Assembly (NCBI RefSeq): GCF_006716745.1
Contig: NZ_VFPP01000001.1
Span: forward strand, 3,782,001 to 3,846,000
Origin: Saccharothrix saharensis
GTDB lineage: Bacteria > Actinomycetota > Actinomycetes > Mycobacteriales > Pseudonocardiaceae
Direction of reading: 5' to 3'
DNA: 64,000 nucleotides
This document shows, in pieces, positions 29,557 through 40,844 of the stretch (position 1 is its first letter; each line of letters opens with the position of its first letter). A model generated the notes under the pieces. It worked only from the letters and a program-made list of their open reading frames with translations. It searched no databases and was not told where the DNA came from. The position numbers and the translations under genes were made by a program.

Positions 29557-32500
29557 CGAACGGGAACAGCACGGTCTGCCGGATCGACGTGCCGGTGAGC
29601 ATCATCAGCACCCGGTCCACGCCCAGGCCGAGACCGCCGGTGGGCGGCATGCCGTGCTCCAGCGCGACCAGGAAGTCCTCGTCCAGCTCCATCGCCTCGA
29701 TGTCGCCGCTGGCCGCCTGCAACGACTGCGCCTCCAGCCTGCGGCGCTGCTCCAGCGGGTCGGTCAGCTCCGAGTAGGCCGTGCCGATCTCCGCCCCGAA
29801 CGCCACCAGGTCCCACCGTTCGGCCAGGCGGGGATCGGCACGGTGCTGCCGGGTCAGCGGCGAGACCGAGGTCGGGAAGTCGGTGTAGAAGGTCGGCTCG
29901 ACGGTGTTCGGCTCGACCAGCTCGTCGTACGCCTCCTGCACCAGCGCGCCGTGGTCGGCGTCGTCGTTCGGCTCGATGCCGCGGCCGGCCAGCAACGACC
30001 GCAGCTCCGCCGACGGCGTGTCGGGCGTCACGGTCGTGCCCAAGGCCGCGGACACGGCGGAGTGGACCGGGACGACCGGCCACTCCCCCGAGATGTCGAC
30101 CTCCACGCCGTCGCGCACGGCCACGCGGCGGCCGTGCGCGGCCACGGCGGCGTGCTGCACGAGTTCCCGCACGAGGTGCAGCATCGTGGTGTAGTCGGCG
30201 TAGGACTGGTAGGCCTCCAGCATGGTGAACTCGGGGTTGTGCGAGGCGTCCGCGCCCTCGTTGCGGAAGTTGCGGTTCAGCTCGAACACCCGGTCCACGC
30301 CCGCCACGCACAGCCGCTTCAGGTACAGCTCGGGCGCGATGCGCAGGTACATGCGCATGTCGTAGGCGTTGATGTGGGTGACGAACGGCCGGGCGTTCGC
30401 GCCGCCGTGCACGGTCTGGAGCATCGGCGTCTCGACTTCGAGGTAGCCGCGGTCGTGCAGGAAGTCGCGGACGGCGCGCACGACGTCGCTGCGCAGCCGC
30501 AGCATCCGCGCCGAGTCGTCGTTCACCACCAGGTCCAGGTACCGCCGGCGGACCCGGGCCTCCGGGTCGGACATGCCCTTGCGCTTGTCCGGCAGCGGGT
30601 GCAGGCACTTCGCCGTCACCGTCCACCCGTCGGCCAGCACGGACAGCTCGCCCCGCTTGGACCGGATCACCTCGCCGCGCACGCCCACGTGGTCGCCGAG
30701 GTCCACCCCCGCCTTCCACGCGGTCAGGTCCACGCGGGAGGCGTCCAGCATGAGCTGCACCTCACCGGTGAAGTCGCGGACCCGGGCGAAGCACAGGCCG
30801 CCGAGCTCGCGCAGCGCCACGACCCGGCCGGTCACCGACACGGTCTCCCCGAGGCGTGCGCGGGCTTCGGCCAGGGAGTGGTCGCGCGGGTAGTTCACCG
30901 GGTACGGGTCGATGCCGTCGGCGCGCAGCCGGTCGAGCTTGGCGATGCGGACACGCACCTGCTCCGGGCGGCGGACCTGCTTGGGCTCGACCTTGATCGC
31001 GTCGATCTCGGCGACCGCGGCGGCGAAACCCGAGCCGGCCGTCCCGGAGCGCAGCGCACGCGACGAACCGCGCTGGAACAGCGACCGCAGGCTCGGCACG
31101 AACCCCTCGGCCACACCCGCCGCGACGCTCACCCGGGGCAGGTGGCGGGCCCGGGTGAAGCACAGGTAGCGGGGCAACCACTCCGGGCCGTACTTGGCGT
31201 TGGACCGGTACAGCGATTCGAGCTGGAAGAACCGGGACGCGAGGCCGAGCACGGCGCGCCAGGTCCGCAGCACCGGGCCCGCGCCGATCCGCGCGCCCTC
31301 CTCGAACACCGCGCGGAACATGGCGAAGTTCAGCGATACGCGCTGCACGCCCAACCGCGGGGCGGCGGCCACCAGCTCGGCCACCATGAACTCGTTCAGG
31401 CCGTTCTCCGCGGCGCGGTCGCGGCGCATCAGGTCCAGCGACAGCCCGCGCCTGCCCCACGGCACGAACGACAGCAGGCCGCGCAGCTCGCCGTGCGCGT
31501 CGTAGGCCTCGACCATCACGCACCGGCCGTCGGTCGGGTCGCCCAGCCTGCCCAGCGCCATCGAGAAGCCGCGCTCGGTCGCCGCGCCCCGCCACCGCTG
31601 CGCCAGGTCCAGGATCGAGGCCAGTTCGTCGGCCGGCACCTCGGCGTGCCGCCGCACGCGGGCGGTGTACCCGGCGCGTTCCACCCGGCTCACCGCCTGC
31701 CGCACGGCCTTGCGCTCCGGGCCGGTCAGGGTGAACTCGCGCACGTCCAGCACGGCCTCGTCGCCGATCTCCAGCGCCTTCAGGCCCGCCGCCGCGTACA
31801 CGTGCGCCCCGCGTTCGCTCGCACCCAGCACGCCCGGCAGCCAGCCGTACCGCCGTGCCTCGGCCAGCCACGCGTCCACCGCCTGCGGCCACGCCTCCTC
31901 GTCCCCGATCGGGTCGCCGCTGACCAGCGCCGTGCCGGCGAGCACCCGGTAGGTGAGCGCCGCCCGGCCGTCCGGGGCGAACACCGCGCTCTTGTCGCGG
32001 CGGGTGGCGAAGTAGCCCAGCGAGTCCGGCTCGCCGTGCGCCGCCAGCAGCCGCCGCACGGCCAGTTCCTCGGCGTCGTCCAGCGACCGGCTCGACCGCA
32101 CGCCGCGGAAGAACACCCGCAACGCGGCGATGGCCACGAGCGTGCCCCCGAACCCGAGCAGGACGCTCAGCCACGCCGGGCCCTCGCCACCGCGGCGCTG
32201 CGGCAGCACCTCACCGGTGATCTGGTTCGCCGCCCACGCCAACCGGTGCCACGTGCCGTGCAGGTGCCCCGGAAACAGCTCGGTCAGACCCCAGCCGAGC
32301 AGCGACAACGCCACGATCCCGCCGAGCAGGACGACGAGCGTCTGCCGCCAGGCACCGGCCGCCAGCTCGGCCGGGAACGCGTCCTTGACCGCGAGCAGCA
32401 GCACGATGACCGCGACCGTGACGACGACGAAACTGCCGAGGTCGATGGTCACCCGCACCCGGTCCGGTGACTCGTCGGGGCCGAGGAAGGGCGCCGGGTC

Positions 32501-32800
32501 GAGCCAGAAGCGGATGATGAGGAGCACCACGACACCCGCGTTGAGCACCTGGAACAGCAGCAACGCCCACAGGGCGGCTCTCTTGCGCCTGCGCAGCGCG
32601 GCACCGAGCACCACCAGCACGAGGGCGATGAAGAGGTTCGCCTCCACGGGCAGGCCGAGCAGGTAGGAGACCCGGAGAATGCCCTTGGCGAGGTCGGACT
32701 CCTCGTCGAGCAGGAACAGCAGCAGCGATGCCGCGGCCGCCGCCTGGACGACGGTCGCGACCACGCCCGCCGTCCGCCACTTCCACTTGGCCACCGCCAC
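29540..32800 (-). CDS. lysX: Bifunctional lysyl-tRNA synthetase / lysylphosphatidylglycerol synthetase LysX
   Basis: A 1,086-residue fusion. Residues 1-230 form a multi-helix membrane domain. Residues 240-560 are the DUF2156/MprF-type lysyl-transfer domain (GYFATRRDKSAVFAPDGRAALTYRVLAG). Residues 580-1086 are a class II LysRS: OB-fold, motif 2 FELNRNFRNEGADASHNPEFTM, motif 3 GGLGLGVDRVLMML. As in M. tuberculosis LysX, it makes Lys-tRNA and uses it to modify phosphatidylglycerol, which lowers surface charge and raises resistance to cationic peptides. GTG at 32800 with GGGAG upstream is preferred over a GTG at 32845 that would overlap the divergent gene. Confidence 0.95.
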   Translation of the reverse strand: MAVAKWKWRTAGVVATVVQAAAAASLLLFLLDEESDLAKGILRVSYLLGLPVEANLFIALVLVVLGAALRRRKRAALWALLLFQVLNAGVVVLLIIRFWLDPAPFLGPDESPDRVRVTIDLGSFVVVTVAVIVLLLAVKDAFPAELAAGAWRQTLVVLLGGIVALSLLGWGLTELFPGHLHGTWHRLAWAANQITGEVLPQRRGGEGPAWLSVLLGFGGTLVAIAALRVFFRGVRSSRSLDDAEELAVRRLLAAHGEPDSLGYFATRRDKSAVFAPDGRAALTYRVLAGTALVSGDPIGDEEAWPQAVDAWLAEARRYGWLPGVLGASERGAHVYAAAGLKALEIGDEAVLDVREFTLTGPERKAVRQAVSRVERAGYTARVRRHAEVPADELASILDLAQRWRGAATERGFSMALGRLGDPTDGRCVMVEAYDAHGELRGLLSFVPWGRRGLSLDLMRRDRAAENGLNEFMVAELVAAAPRLGVQRVSLNFAMFRAVFEEGARIGAGPVLRTWRAVLGLASRFFQLESLYRSNAKYGPEWLPRYLCFTRARHLPRVSVAAGVAEGFVPSLRSLFQRGSSRALRSGTAGSGFAAAVAEIDAIKVEPKQVRRPEQVRVRIAKLDRLRADGIDPYPVNYPRDHSLAEARARLGETVSVTGRVVALRELGGLCFARVRDFTGEVQLMLDASRVDLTAWKAGVDLGDHVGVRGEVIRSKRGELSVLADGWTVTAKCLHPLPDKRKGMSDPEARVRRRYLDLVVNDDSARMLRLRSDVVRAVRDFLHDRGYLEVETPMLQTVHGGANARPFVTHINAYDMRMYLRIAPELYLKRLCVAGVDRVFELNRNFRNEGADASHNPEFTMLEAYQSYADYTTMLHLVRELVQHAAVAAHGRRVAVRDGVEVDISGEWPVVPVHSAVSAALGTTVTPDTPSAELRSLLAGRGIEPNDDADHGALVQEAYDELVEPNTVEPTFYTDFPTSVSPLTRQHRADPRLAERWDLVAFGAEIGTAYSELTDPLEQRRRLEAQSLQAASGDIEAMELDEDFLVALEHGMPPTGGLGLGVDRVLMMLTGTSIRQTVLFPFVRPVS

Positions 32801-32823
32801 GACGCACTCCCAGGAGGTTCCGG

Positions 32824-33639
32824 TTGTCCACCATGGTCGCCTCACTCGCCGGACTCGTGCACGTGCGGACGTCCGGACGGGTCGACGGGCCCACCGCGGT
32901 GCTCAGCTCGGCGCTGGGCGGCGCGTGGTTCGACTGGGACGCGGTGGTGGCGTTGCTGCCCGACGCGCACGTGCTGGTGTTCGACCGGCCGGGCACCGGG
33001 TGGTCCGAGCCCGCGGCGGCGCCCGCGACGCTGGCCCGCGAGGTCGCCGTGCTGGACGCGGTGCTGGCCGGGCGGCCGCCGGCGGTGCTGGTGGGGCACT
33101 CGATGGCGTCGCTGCACGTCGAGGCGTGGGCCCGGCTGCGGCCGGAGCGGGTGCGCGGGCTGGTGCTGGTCGACCCCGACCCGGAGGTGCCCGGCGCGGG
33201 GCGGCCGTTCGACCTGCCCGCGGCGGTGGCGCGGTGGGTGCTGCGGGCCGGGCTGGACCCCGTCGTGGCAGCTCAGGGCCTGCGGCTGCGGCGGTGGGCC
33301 ATGCGCGGGTCGACGCTCGGGCGGCGTGACCCGGTGGCACCGGCGCGGGTGCGGTCGGTCTACGGGCGGCCGTCGGTGGCGCGGGCCGTGCTGGACGAGC
33401 TGGCGTCGTACCCGGCGCAGGTGGGGGCGGTGGAGCGGCTGCGGGCGTTCCGGCCGCTGCCCGACGTGCCGCTGACCGTGCTCACGCCCGGACGGCGGGC
33501 GAGCGCCGCGCACCGGGCGCTGGCCGCCATGAGCCCGACCGGGCGCACCGCGCTGGTGCCGGGCAGCCGACACATGGTGCCGGTGGACCGCCCCGACGCG
33601 GTGGCGCTGGCCGTGCTCACCGCGTTACGCGGCTCCTGA
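32824..33639 (+). CDS. Alpha/beta hydrolase
   Basis: A 271-residue alpha/beta-hydrolase. The nucleophile elbow is GHSMAS, the oxyanion region is near SSALGGAWFDWD, and the late His is in PGSRHMVPVDRP. A TTG at 32824 stands six bases after AGGAGG and would give MSTMVASLAG; the ATG at 32833 is 15 bases from the same site, so I favour TTG. It is divergent from lysX with only 23 bases between starts, so promoters must overlap coding DNA or transcripts must be leaderless. Substrate unknown. Confidence 0.82.
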   Translation: MSTMVASLAGLVHVRTSGRVDGPTAVLSSALGGAWFDWDAVVALLPDAHVLVFDRPGTGWSEPAAAPATLAREVAVLDAVLAGRPPAVLVGHSMASLHVEAWARLRPERVRGLVLVDPDPEVPGAGRPFDLPAAVARWVLRAGLDPVVAAQGLRLRRWAMRGSTLGRRDPVAPARVRSVYGRPSVARAVLDELASYPAQVGAVERLRAFRPLPDVPLTVLTPGRRASAAHRALAAMSPTGRTALVPGSRHMVPVDRPDAVALAVLTALRGS

Positions 33640-33814
33640 GCGGCCAGGACATGGTGCCCGCCCGATCCCGCGGGACCACGCGGCGAGCCGTGCCGTGTGA
33701 AGCTACTCGCACTACGCGCAAATACCCCCGGGTCGGTGTCACGCTGGGCGGGTAACCGTGCAACAAGGCCCGGGGACCCGCGACGGAGCAGGCCCCGAGG
33801 GAGGACGGTCGACG

Positions 33815-34669
33815 ATGACCTCGCCAGAGGTAACCGCGCCCTACGGGAACGGGGCGGGCAGCGCCCCCACCGGCAAGAAGGTGCGCATCCACCACCTGCG
33901 GGAGATGAAGGAACGCGGCGAGCCGTGGCCCATGCTCACCGCCTACGACATGTACACCGCGGAGCTCTTCGACGAGGCGGGCATCCCGGTGCTGCTGGTC
34001 GGCGACTCCGCGTCCAACAACGTCTACGGCTACGACACCTCGCTGCCGGTGACCGTGGACGAGCTGCTCCCGCTGGTCCGGGGCGTGACGCGGTCGGTCA
34101 AGCGGGCGCTGGTCGTGGCCGACCTGCCGTTCGGCTCCTACCAGGTGTCGGTGGAGCAGGCCGTGGCGACGGCCGTGCGGTTCATGAAGGAAGGCCGCGC
34201 GCACGCGGTGAAGCTCGAAGGCGGGAAGCACTTCGCACCGCACATCGAGGCCATCGTGCGGGCGGGCATCCCGGTCATGGCGCACATCGGGTTCACCCCG
34301 CAGAGCGAGCACCAGCTCGGCGGCTACCGGGTGCAGGGGCGCAACGACGCCTTCGACTCGGTGGTCGAGGACGCGCGCGCCGTCGAGGCCGCGGGCGCGT
34401 TCGCCGTGGTGCTGGAGATGGTGACCAGCGAGGTCGCCAAGCAGATCACGCACGACCTGGCGATCCCGACCGTCGGCATCGGCGCCGGTCCGGACACCGA
34501 CGCGCAGGTGCTGGTCTGGCAGGACATGATGGGGCTGCGCCGCGGGCGCGCGCCGCGGTTCGTGAAGCGGTACGCCGACGTGGCCGGCGTGATGAAGTCG
34601 GCGGCGGAGCAGTTCGCGGCCGAGGTCAAGGGCCACCGGTTCCCCGGTCCCGAGCACACGTTCCACTGA
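33815..34669 (+). CDS. panB: 3-methyl-2-oxobutanoate hydroxymethyltransferase
   Basis: A 284-residue TIM-barrel enzyme, the first committed step of pantothenate synthesis (ketopantoate from alpha-ketoisovalerate and methylene-THF). Conserved segments: [54 protein letters not shown], then [10 protein letters not shown] with [13 protein letters not shown] short disordered N-terminus precedes [21 protein letters not shown] lies upstream of the ATG. M. tuberculosis panB is Rv2225, next to hip1, and both occur in this window although separated here. A hairpin terminator follows. Confidence 0.97.
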   Translation: MTSPEVTAPYGNGAGSAPTGKKVRIHHLREMKERGEPWPMLTAYDMYTAELFDEAGIPVLLVGDSASNNVYGYDTSLPVTVDELLPLVRGVTRSVKRALVVADLPFGSYQVSVEQAVATAVRFMKEGRAHAVKLEGGKHFAPHIEAIVRAGIPVMAHIGFTPQSEHQLGGYRVQGRNDAFDSVVEDARAVEAAGAFAVVLEMVTSEVAKQITHDLAIPTVGIGAGPDTDAQVLVWQDMMGLRRGRAPRFVKRYADVAGVMKSAAEQFAAEVKGHRFPGPEHTFH

Positions 34670-34685
34670 TCGTTCGAGGTACCGC

Positions 34686-34715
34686 GCCGCGCCGGCCCAC
34701 TCGGGTCGGCGCGGC
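34686..34715 (+). terminator. Hairpin terminator after panB
   Basis: A 13-bp stem (34686-34698 with 34703-34715, one G-U pair) with a 4-base loop is followed by GTTCTCGTT. It separates panB from the downstream peptide gene, which therefore needs its own promoter between 34716 and 34840. Confidence 0.68.
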
Positions 34716-34852
34716 GTTCTCGTTCCGGTGAAGCCCGTGGGGTGGTCGTCGCCCGATGGGGTCGAAGTCGTCGGTCCGACCGGCTCGGGGGTAGTCCTGC
34801 GCGGGGTGGGAGCGGCCCGTGCTCCCCAGGCCATCACGAACGGAGATCCGCC

Positions 34853-34963
34853 ATGGGTTTCACCGATGTGTTCAGCGACGACGACGAGAGGGTGTCCCTG
34901 ACCGACGCCGAGCAGCAGGAACTGGCCGAGATCGAGGACGAGACGCCGCAGGTCGCGAGCTAG
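34853..34963 (+). CDS. Putative RiPP precursor peptide, 36 aa
   Basis: A 36-residue acidic peptide starting MGFTDVFSDDDERVSLTDA and ending EIEDETPQVAS. It has a good ribosome site (CGGAG, eight bases before ATG). It lies 124 bases before a stand-alone YcaO gene, with a strong hairpin between them, the layout expected of a precursor that must be made in excess over its enzyme. Residues 4-27 look like an amphipathic acidic leader helix, and the C-terminal eight or nine residues would be the core. The core has Thr32 and Ser36 but no Cys, so azoline, thioamide or amidine chemistry are all open. It could instead be a small adaptor. No homologue is known to me. Confidence 0.5.
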   Translation: MGFTDVFSDDDERVSLTDAEQQELAEIEDETPQVAS

Positions 34964-34970
34964 CCCCGCG

Positions 34971-35017
34971 CGGTGCGCGGGTGGGGGCCGTGGTGAGGCG
35001 CCTCCACCCGCGCACCG
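34971..35017 (+). promoter_or_regulatory. 18-bp hairpin between peptide gene and YcaO gene
   Basis: Bases 34971-34988 pair with 35000-35017 (17 Watson-Crick pairs and one G-U) around an 11-base loop, eight bases after the peptide stop. There is no U-tract. It is likely a partial terminator or a 3'-stabilising structure that sets the ratio of peptide to enzyme. Confidence 0.65.
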
Positions 35018-35087
35018 GCCGCAGTCGCCGTGCCCCAGGTAGCCGCTGTGGCCGCTGCGGGTCGCCCTCGTCGTCGGAGGAACAGCC

Positions 35088-37314
<2,227 letters not shown>

Positions 37315-37334
37315 TCCGGCCCACCGCCGCTTGG

Positions 37335-37352
37335 ACGGGCGGGCCCGCCCGT
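37335..37352 (+). terminator. Palindromic terminator-like element after pip
   Basis: ACGGGCGGGCCCGCCCGT is a perfect 18-bp palindrome 20 bases after the pip stop. As RNA it would fold only with a strained loop, so a DNA-binding role is possible, but its place just after a stop suggests a terminator for the peptide-YcaO-pip unit. Bases 37353-37579 hold nothing else recognisable. Confidence 0.45.
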
Positions 37353-37579
37353 GACCGGTCTCAGGGTCGGGATTGCGGGCGGTTCGCCGTCGAGGCGTTC
37401 TCCACCGAAGCCTCCGCCGCGGCCGGGACCGCGTGACCGTGCCGTGGGTGCCGGGGACGGGCGGGCCGGGGGTTCCACCCGCGCTGCGGTTCCACGCCGA
37501 CCGGGCAGACGTTCCACGGTCAGGTGGTCGCCGAGCGGTTCCTGGGAACCGGGCGGGGTGCCGCACCGATCATCGTGCG

Positions 37580-38689
37580 ATGAGCGACCCGAACCCCCCG
37601 CACCCGTCCCGGCCACCGCTGCCCCGTTGGACGGTCCCGATCGTCGCCGGAGTCGTGCTCGTCGTGTCCGGCGTGACGCTGTGGGCGCTCTGGCGGTGGA
37701 TCGACGGCCTGGCCCTGGCCGACGCGGGCAAGCGGGCGACCGCGCAGCTGGACGCCGTCAAGACCGCTTCCGGCATCGCCGTCGGCGGCGGGCTGTTCGC
37801 GCTCTACCTGGCGGCCCGCCGCCAACGCACCCAGGAGCTGGAACTCTCCCAGCGCGAACGCGCCCAAGCGCACACCGAGCGGGTCGCCGAGACCAACCGG
37901 TTGCACGCCGAACGCGTGGCCGCCGCAGCGGAGAACGACGCTGCCGCGCGCCGCGTCACCGAGCTGTACACGAAGGCGAGCGAACAGCTCGGCTCGGACA
38001 AGGCCCCGGTCCGGCTGGCCGGCCTCTACGCCTTGGAGCGCCTGGCCCAGGAGAACCCGGGGCAACGCCAGACGGTGGTCAACCTCCTGTGCGCCTACCT
38101 GCGGATGCCCTACCCCCCGCCCGGTGAGGAGGAGGACCGCGCGCTTCGCGACACGCGCTTGCAGGAACGCGAAGTCCGCCTCACCGCCCAACGCATCCTC
38201 ACCACCCATCTGCGCGGTGCCGGTGACCCCCACTGGGCGGACATGGACCTCGACCTGTCCGGCGGAGTTCTGATCGGCCTCGACCTGAGCTCCTGCCGGC
38301 TGCGCCACACCACCTTCGCCAGGGCTTCGTTCATCGGTGGCGCCGACTTCACCAGGGCGGCGTTCACCGGGGACGCCGATTTCACCGGGACGTCGTTCGC
38401 CAAGGTCGGCTGGTTCAGCGACGCGTCGTTCGCCGGCAACGCCGACTTCACCGGGACGTCGTTCGCCGCGAACGCCTCGTTCCGCGGGACGTCGGTCGCC
38501 GGGGCCGCCGTGTTCGACGCCGTGTCGTTCGGGGGGTCGGCCGATTTCGCCGCGGCCGGGTTCACCGGCGTGGCTTCCTTCGACGGGGCGTCGTTCGCCG
38601 GACCGGCGACGTTCAGCGGGGCGTCCCTGCCGGACCACGCGTGGGAGGTTCTGCCGGCGTCGGCAGGTGAGCGGTTCTTCAGGGCTTGA
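37580..38689 (+). CDS. Membrane-anchored pentapeptide-repeat protein
   Basis: A 369-residue protein. Two N-terminal hydrophobic segments (about 17-37 and 56-74) are followed by a long charged helix (about 75-140, probable coiled coil) and a C-terminal right-handed quadrilateral beta-helix of pentapeptide repeats (about residues 230-355, pattern A(D/S)F(T/A)G, for example ADFTRAAFTGDADFTGTSF). Proteins of this build are common in actinomycetes and mostly uncharacterised. Soluble relatives (McbG, MfpA) protect gyrase. The link with the YcaO locus upstream is only by position. The last 11 bases overlap the convergent gene. Confidence 0.85.
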   Translation: MSDPNPPHPSRPPLPRWTVPIVAGVVLVVSGVTLWALWRWIDGLALADAGKRATAQLDAVKTASGIAVGGGLFALYLAARRQRTQELELSQRERAQAHTERVAETNRLHAERVAAAAENDAAARRVTELYTKASEQLGSDKAPVRLAGLYALERLAQENPGQRQTVVNLLCAYLRMPYPPPGEEEDRALRDTRLQEREVRLTAQRILTTHLRGAGDPHWADMDLDLSGGVLIGLDLSSCRLRHTTFARASFIGGADFTRAAFTGDADFTGTSFAKVGWFSDASFAGNADFTGTSFAANASFRGTSVAGAAVFDAVSFGGSADFAAAGFTGVASFDGASFAGPATFSGASLPDHAWEVLPASAGERFFRA

Positions 38690-39443
38690 GGGGTTCGAGC
38701 GCGGCTTCCAGGGCGGCACGTGCCGGCACCAGGGAGGGGCCGTACCAGGTCAGGTGGCGGCCGGAGACGTGCACCGGGCGCAGGTCGGGGAAGAACTGGG
38801 GGCCGTCGTCCGGGGTGAACAGGTACGGCTCGTCGGGCAGGACGACCAGGTCGGCGTCCTGCATCCCGGGCAGCTCCGGCCGGGGGTAGCGGTCCGGGTG
38901 GGTGGCGAAGGTGTTCAGCACGCCCAGGCGCAGCAGGACGTCGCCGGCGAACGTGTCGCGGCCCAGGACCACCCACGGTTTGCGCCACACCGGGATCACG
39001 GCCCGCGCCCACGGTGGCGTCACGTCGCGCCACAGCCGTTCGGCCTCCACCAGCCAGCCCGGCTCCACGTCCCACGCCGTGCCGAGCAGGCGGCGCAGGC
39101 TGCCCAGCGCCGCCGGCACGGTGGCGGGTGCGGCGGTGACCCACACCGGGATGCCGTCGGCGCGCAGGCGTTCGACGTCCTCCGGGCGGTTCTCCTCGCT
39201 GTTGGCCAGCACGAGGTCCGGCCGCAGCGCCAGCACCCGGTCCACCTCCGGGTACTTGGAACCACCCACCCGGGTCACGTCCAGGTCCGGTGGGTGCGTG
39301 CAGTAGTCCGTGGCACCGATCAGCACGGCCGGGTCGACGGCCTCGGTGACCAGGGCTTCGGTGAGCGACGGCACCAGGCTGACCACGCGCCTCGGCGGGC
39401 CGGGCAGCGGCACCGGCTCGCCGAGGTCGTCGACCGGCAGCAT
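38679..39443 (-). CDS. Helical-backbone metal receptor / BtuF-like protein
   Basis: A 254-residue protein of the type III periplasmic-binding fold (BtuF/FecB-like). The N-lobe shows RRVVSLVPSLTEALVT and VGGSKYPEVDRVLALRPDLVLA, with the interlobe helix around RRLLGTAWDVEPGWLVEAERLW. There is no signal peptide or lipobox, so it appears cytoplasmic, unlike true ABC receptors. No permease or ATPase is adjacent. Cobalamin or siderophore binding is inferred from family only. The start codon shares a base with the npdG stop (TGATG). Confidence 0.78.
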   Translation of the reverse strand: MLPVDDLGEPVPLPGPPRRVVSLVPSLTEALVTEAVDPAVLIGATDYCTHPPDLDVTRVGGSKYPEVDRVLALRPDLVLANSEENRPEDVERLRADGIPVWVTAAPATVPAALGSLRRLLGTAWDVEPGWLVEAERLWRDVTPPWARAVIPVWRKPWVVLGRDTFAGDVLLRLGVLNTFATHPDRYPRPELPGMQDADLVVLPDEPYLFTPDDGPQFFPDLRPVHVSGRHLTWYGPSLVPARAALEAALEPLKP

Positions 39444-40111
39444 CAGATGTCGGTGATCTTCAGGCCGGCGTGCGCCTTGTACCGGCGGTTGATCGCGATC
39501 AGGTTCGCGGTGAACGCCTCCACCTGGTGGGCGTTGCGCAACCGGCCGCCGTAGACGCCGCGGAAGCCCGGGATCGTCCCGGCCAGCGCGCGCACCAGGT
39601 CGGTGGCCTCGCGGTCGTCACCGAGGACCAGCACGTCGTTCTCGACCGTCTCGATCGACAGGTCGGCCAGGTTGACCGCGGACACGTGGTGGAACGCGGC
39701 CGTGACGCGGGAGTCCGGCAGGAGCGCGGCGGCCTGCTGCGCGGCGCTGCCCTCCGGCACCGGAAGCGCGAACGGACCCTGCTTGTCGAAGCCGAGCGGG
39801 TTCACGCAGTCGATCACGACCTTGCCGCGCAGCGGCTCGCGCAGCGACGCCACGGTGTCCGCGTGCCCGTCCCACGGCACGGCGATCAGCACGACGTCCG
39901 CCTGCTCGGCGCAGCCCTCGTTGTCCGCGCCGCTGACGTGCCCGACCCCGGCCTGGGCGCGGACCTCCTCGGCCGCGGCCTCGGCGCGTTCGGCGTTGCG
40001 GGAGCCGATGACGACCTTCAAGCCCGCCTTGGCCCACCGCAGCGCCAGGCCCTTGCCCTGCGCACCGGTACCACCCAGGACCCCGACGGTGAGCTCACGA
40101 ATATCAGTCAC
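39443..40111 (-). CDS. npdG: NADPH-dependent F420 reductase (F420H2:NADP oxidoreductase)
   Basis: A 222-residue Rossmann enzyme that moves hydride between F420 and NADP. The dinucleotide motif is VGVLGGTGAQGKGLALRWA, followed by VVIGSRNAERA, whose Ser-Arg binds the NADP phosphate, then ADVVLIAVPWDGH and the conserved VTAAFHHVSA. A GTG at 40111 starts MTDIRELTVGVLG. Presence of this gene implies cofactor F420 use, as expected in actinomycetes. The stop overlaps the start of the metal-receptor gene, so they form one operon. Confidence 0.92.
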   Translation of the reverse strand: MTDIRELTVGVLGGTGAQGKGLALRWAKAGLKVVIGSRNAERAEAAAEEVRAQAGVGHVSGADNEGCAEQADVVLIAVPWDGHADTVASLREPLRGKVVIDCVNPLGFDKQGPFALPVPEGSAAQQAAALLPDSRVTAAFHHVSAVNLADLSIETVENDVLVLGDDREATDLVRALAGTIPGFRGVYGGRLRNAHQVEAFTANLIAINRRYKAHAGLKITDI

Positions 40112-40118
40112 CCCGCCA

Positions 40119-40714
40119 TCACATCACATCCCGCCGACGGTCGAGCCGCGGCGCGAGACCATCCGGCACGGAGCGCAACCCCAGCTCGAACAGCTCGTCC
40201 AGGTCCAGGTCGTAGCCCTCCTCGGCCAGCTCGCCCAGCACCCACGCGAACGGGGGATAGCGCCCCGATCCGGTGATCGCGCCCATCGCCGACGCCCGGC
40301 TCTCCATCCACTCGTCCTCCGACGGCCCGGACGCACCGAGCGCCTGCTGCCCGCGTTCGAGGTGGACGGCGATGCCGTGCACGTAGCTGGAGAACACCAC
40401 GTGCAGGTCGCACATCTCGGCGGCGCTCGGCCCGGAGCCGTCCAGCGCGGCCGGCGCCCACTCCGCGTGCACGGCCAGGTTCGGCAGCGGCAGCGGCCGG
40501 GTGATCGGGCCGAGCTGGGCCGGCCACGGGTGCCGCCGGTACCGCGACCACAGCGTGCGGGCGCACAGCTCCGACCGGCGCGACACCGAGCCGGGCCGCG
40601 ACGCCGCGCATCGACAGCACGCCGAGCCCTTCGGCGTCCACGAATCGCGATCGCCGCGCGCACCACCCGGTCCCGGGTCAGGTCGGGATGCCGGGCCCCG
40701 TCCGGCCAGGGCAC
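40119..40714 (-). pseudogene. Decayed TetR-family regulator
   Basis: TetR sequence continues across three reading frames. HPDLTRDRVVRAAIAI (near 40690-40640) is in one frame. After one extra base (ATTCGTGGAC near 40642) VDAEGLGVLSMRGVAARLGV follows in another. The C-terminal domain (ARTLWSRYRRHPWPAQLGPITRPL ... DLDLDELFELGLRSV) is in the third, with about 50-60 expected residues between recognition helix and domain missing. The gene therefore has a frameshift and an internal deletion and cannot make a working repressor. It lies seven bases upstream of npdG and may once have regulated that operon. The start is uncertain. Confidence 0.75.
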
Positions 40715-40844
40715 CAGCCTCGCGCTGGTCGGCGCGCACGTGCCGGCGGACGAGCTGGGCCGGGCGGACGACCACACCGCGGCGTTCCCCACGAACGCCG
40801 GATGCGCCCGTTCGTCGCGCGATAACGCTGGACGCGTGAGGCCG

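Noticed and set aside
29540-32845. Start of lysX at 32845
   Set aside because: It would overlap the divergent hydrolase start; the GTG at 32800 has GGGAG at the proper distance.
34742-34852. Longer 73-codon version of the peptide gene
   Set aside because: The upstream extension has non-coding composition, lacks a ribosome site and overlaps the region that must hold the promoter; the ATG at 34853 has CGGAG.
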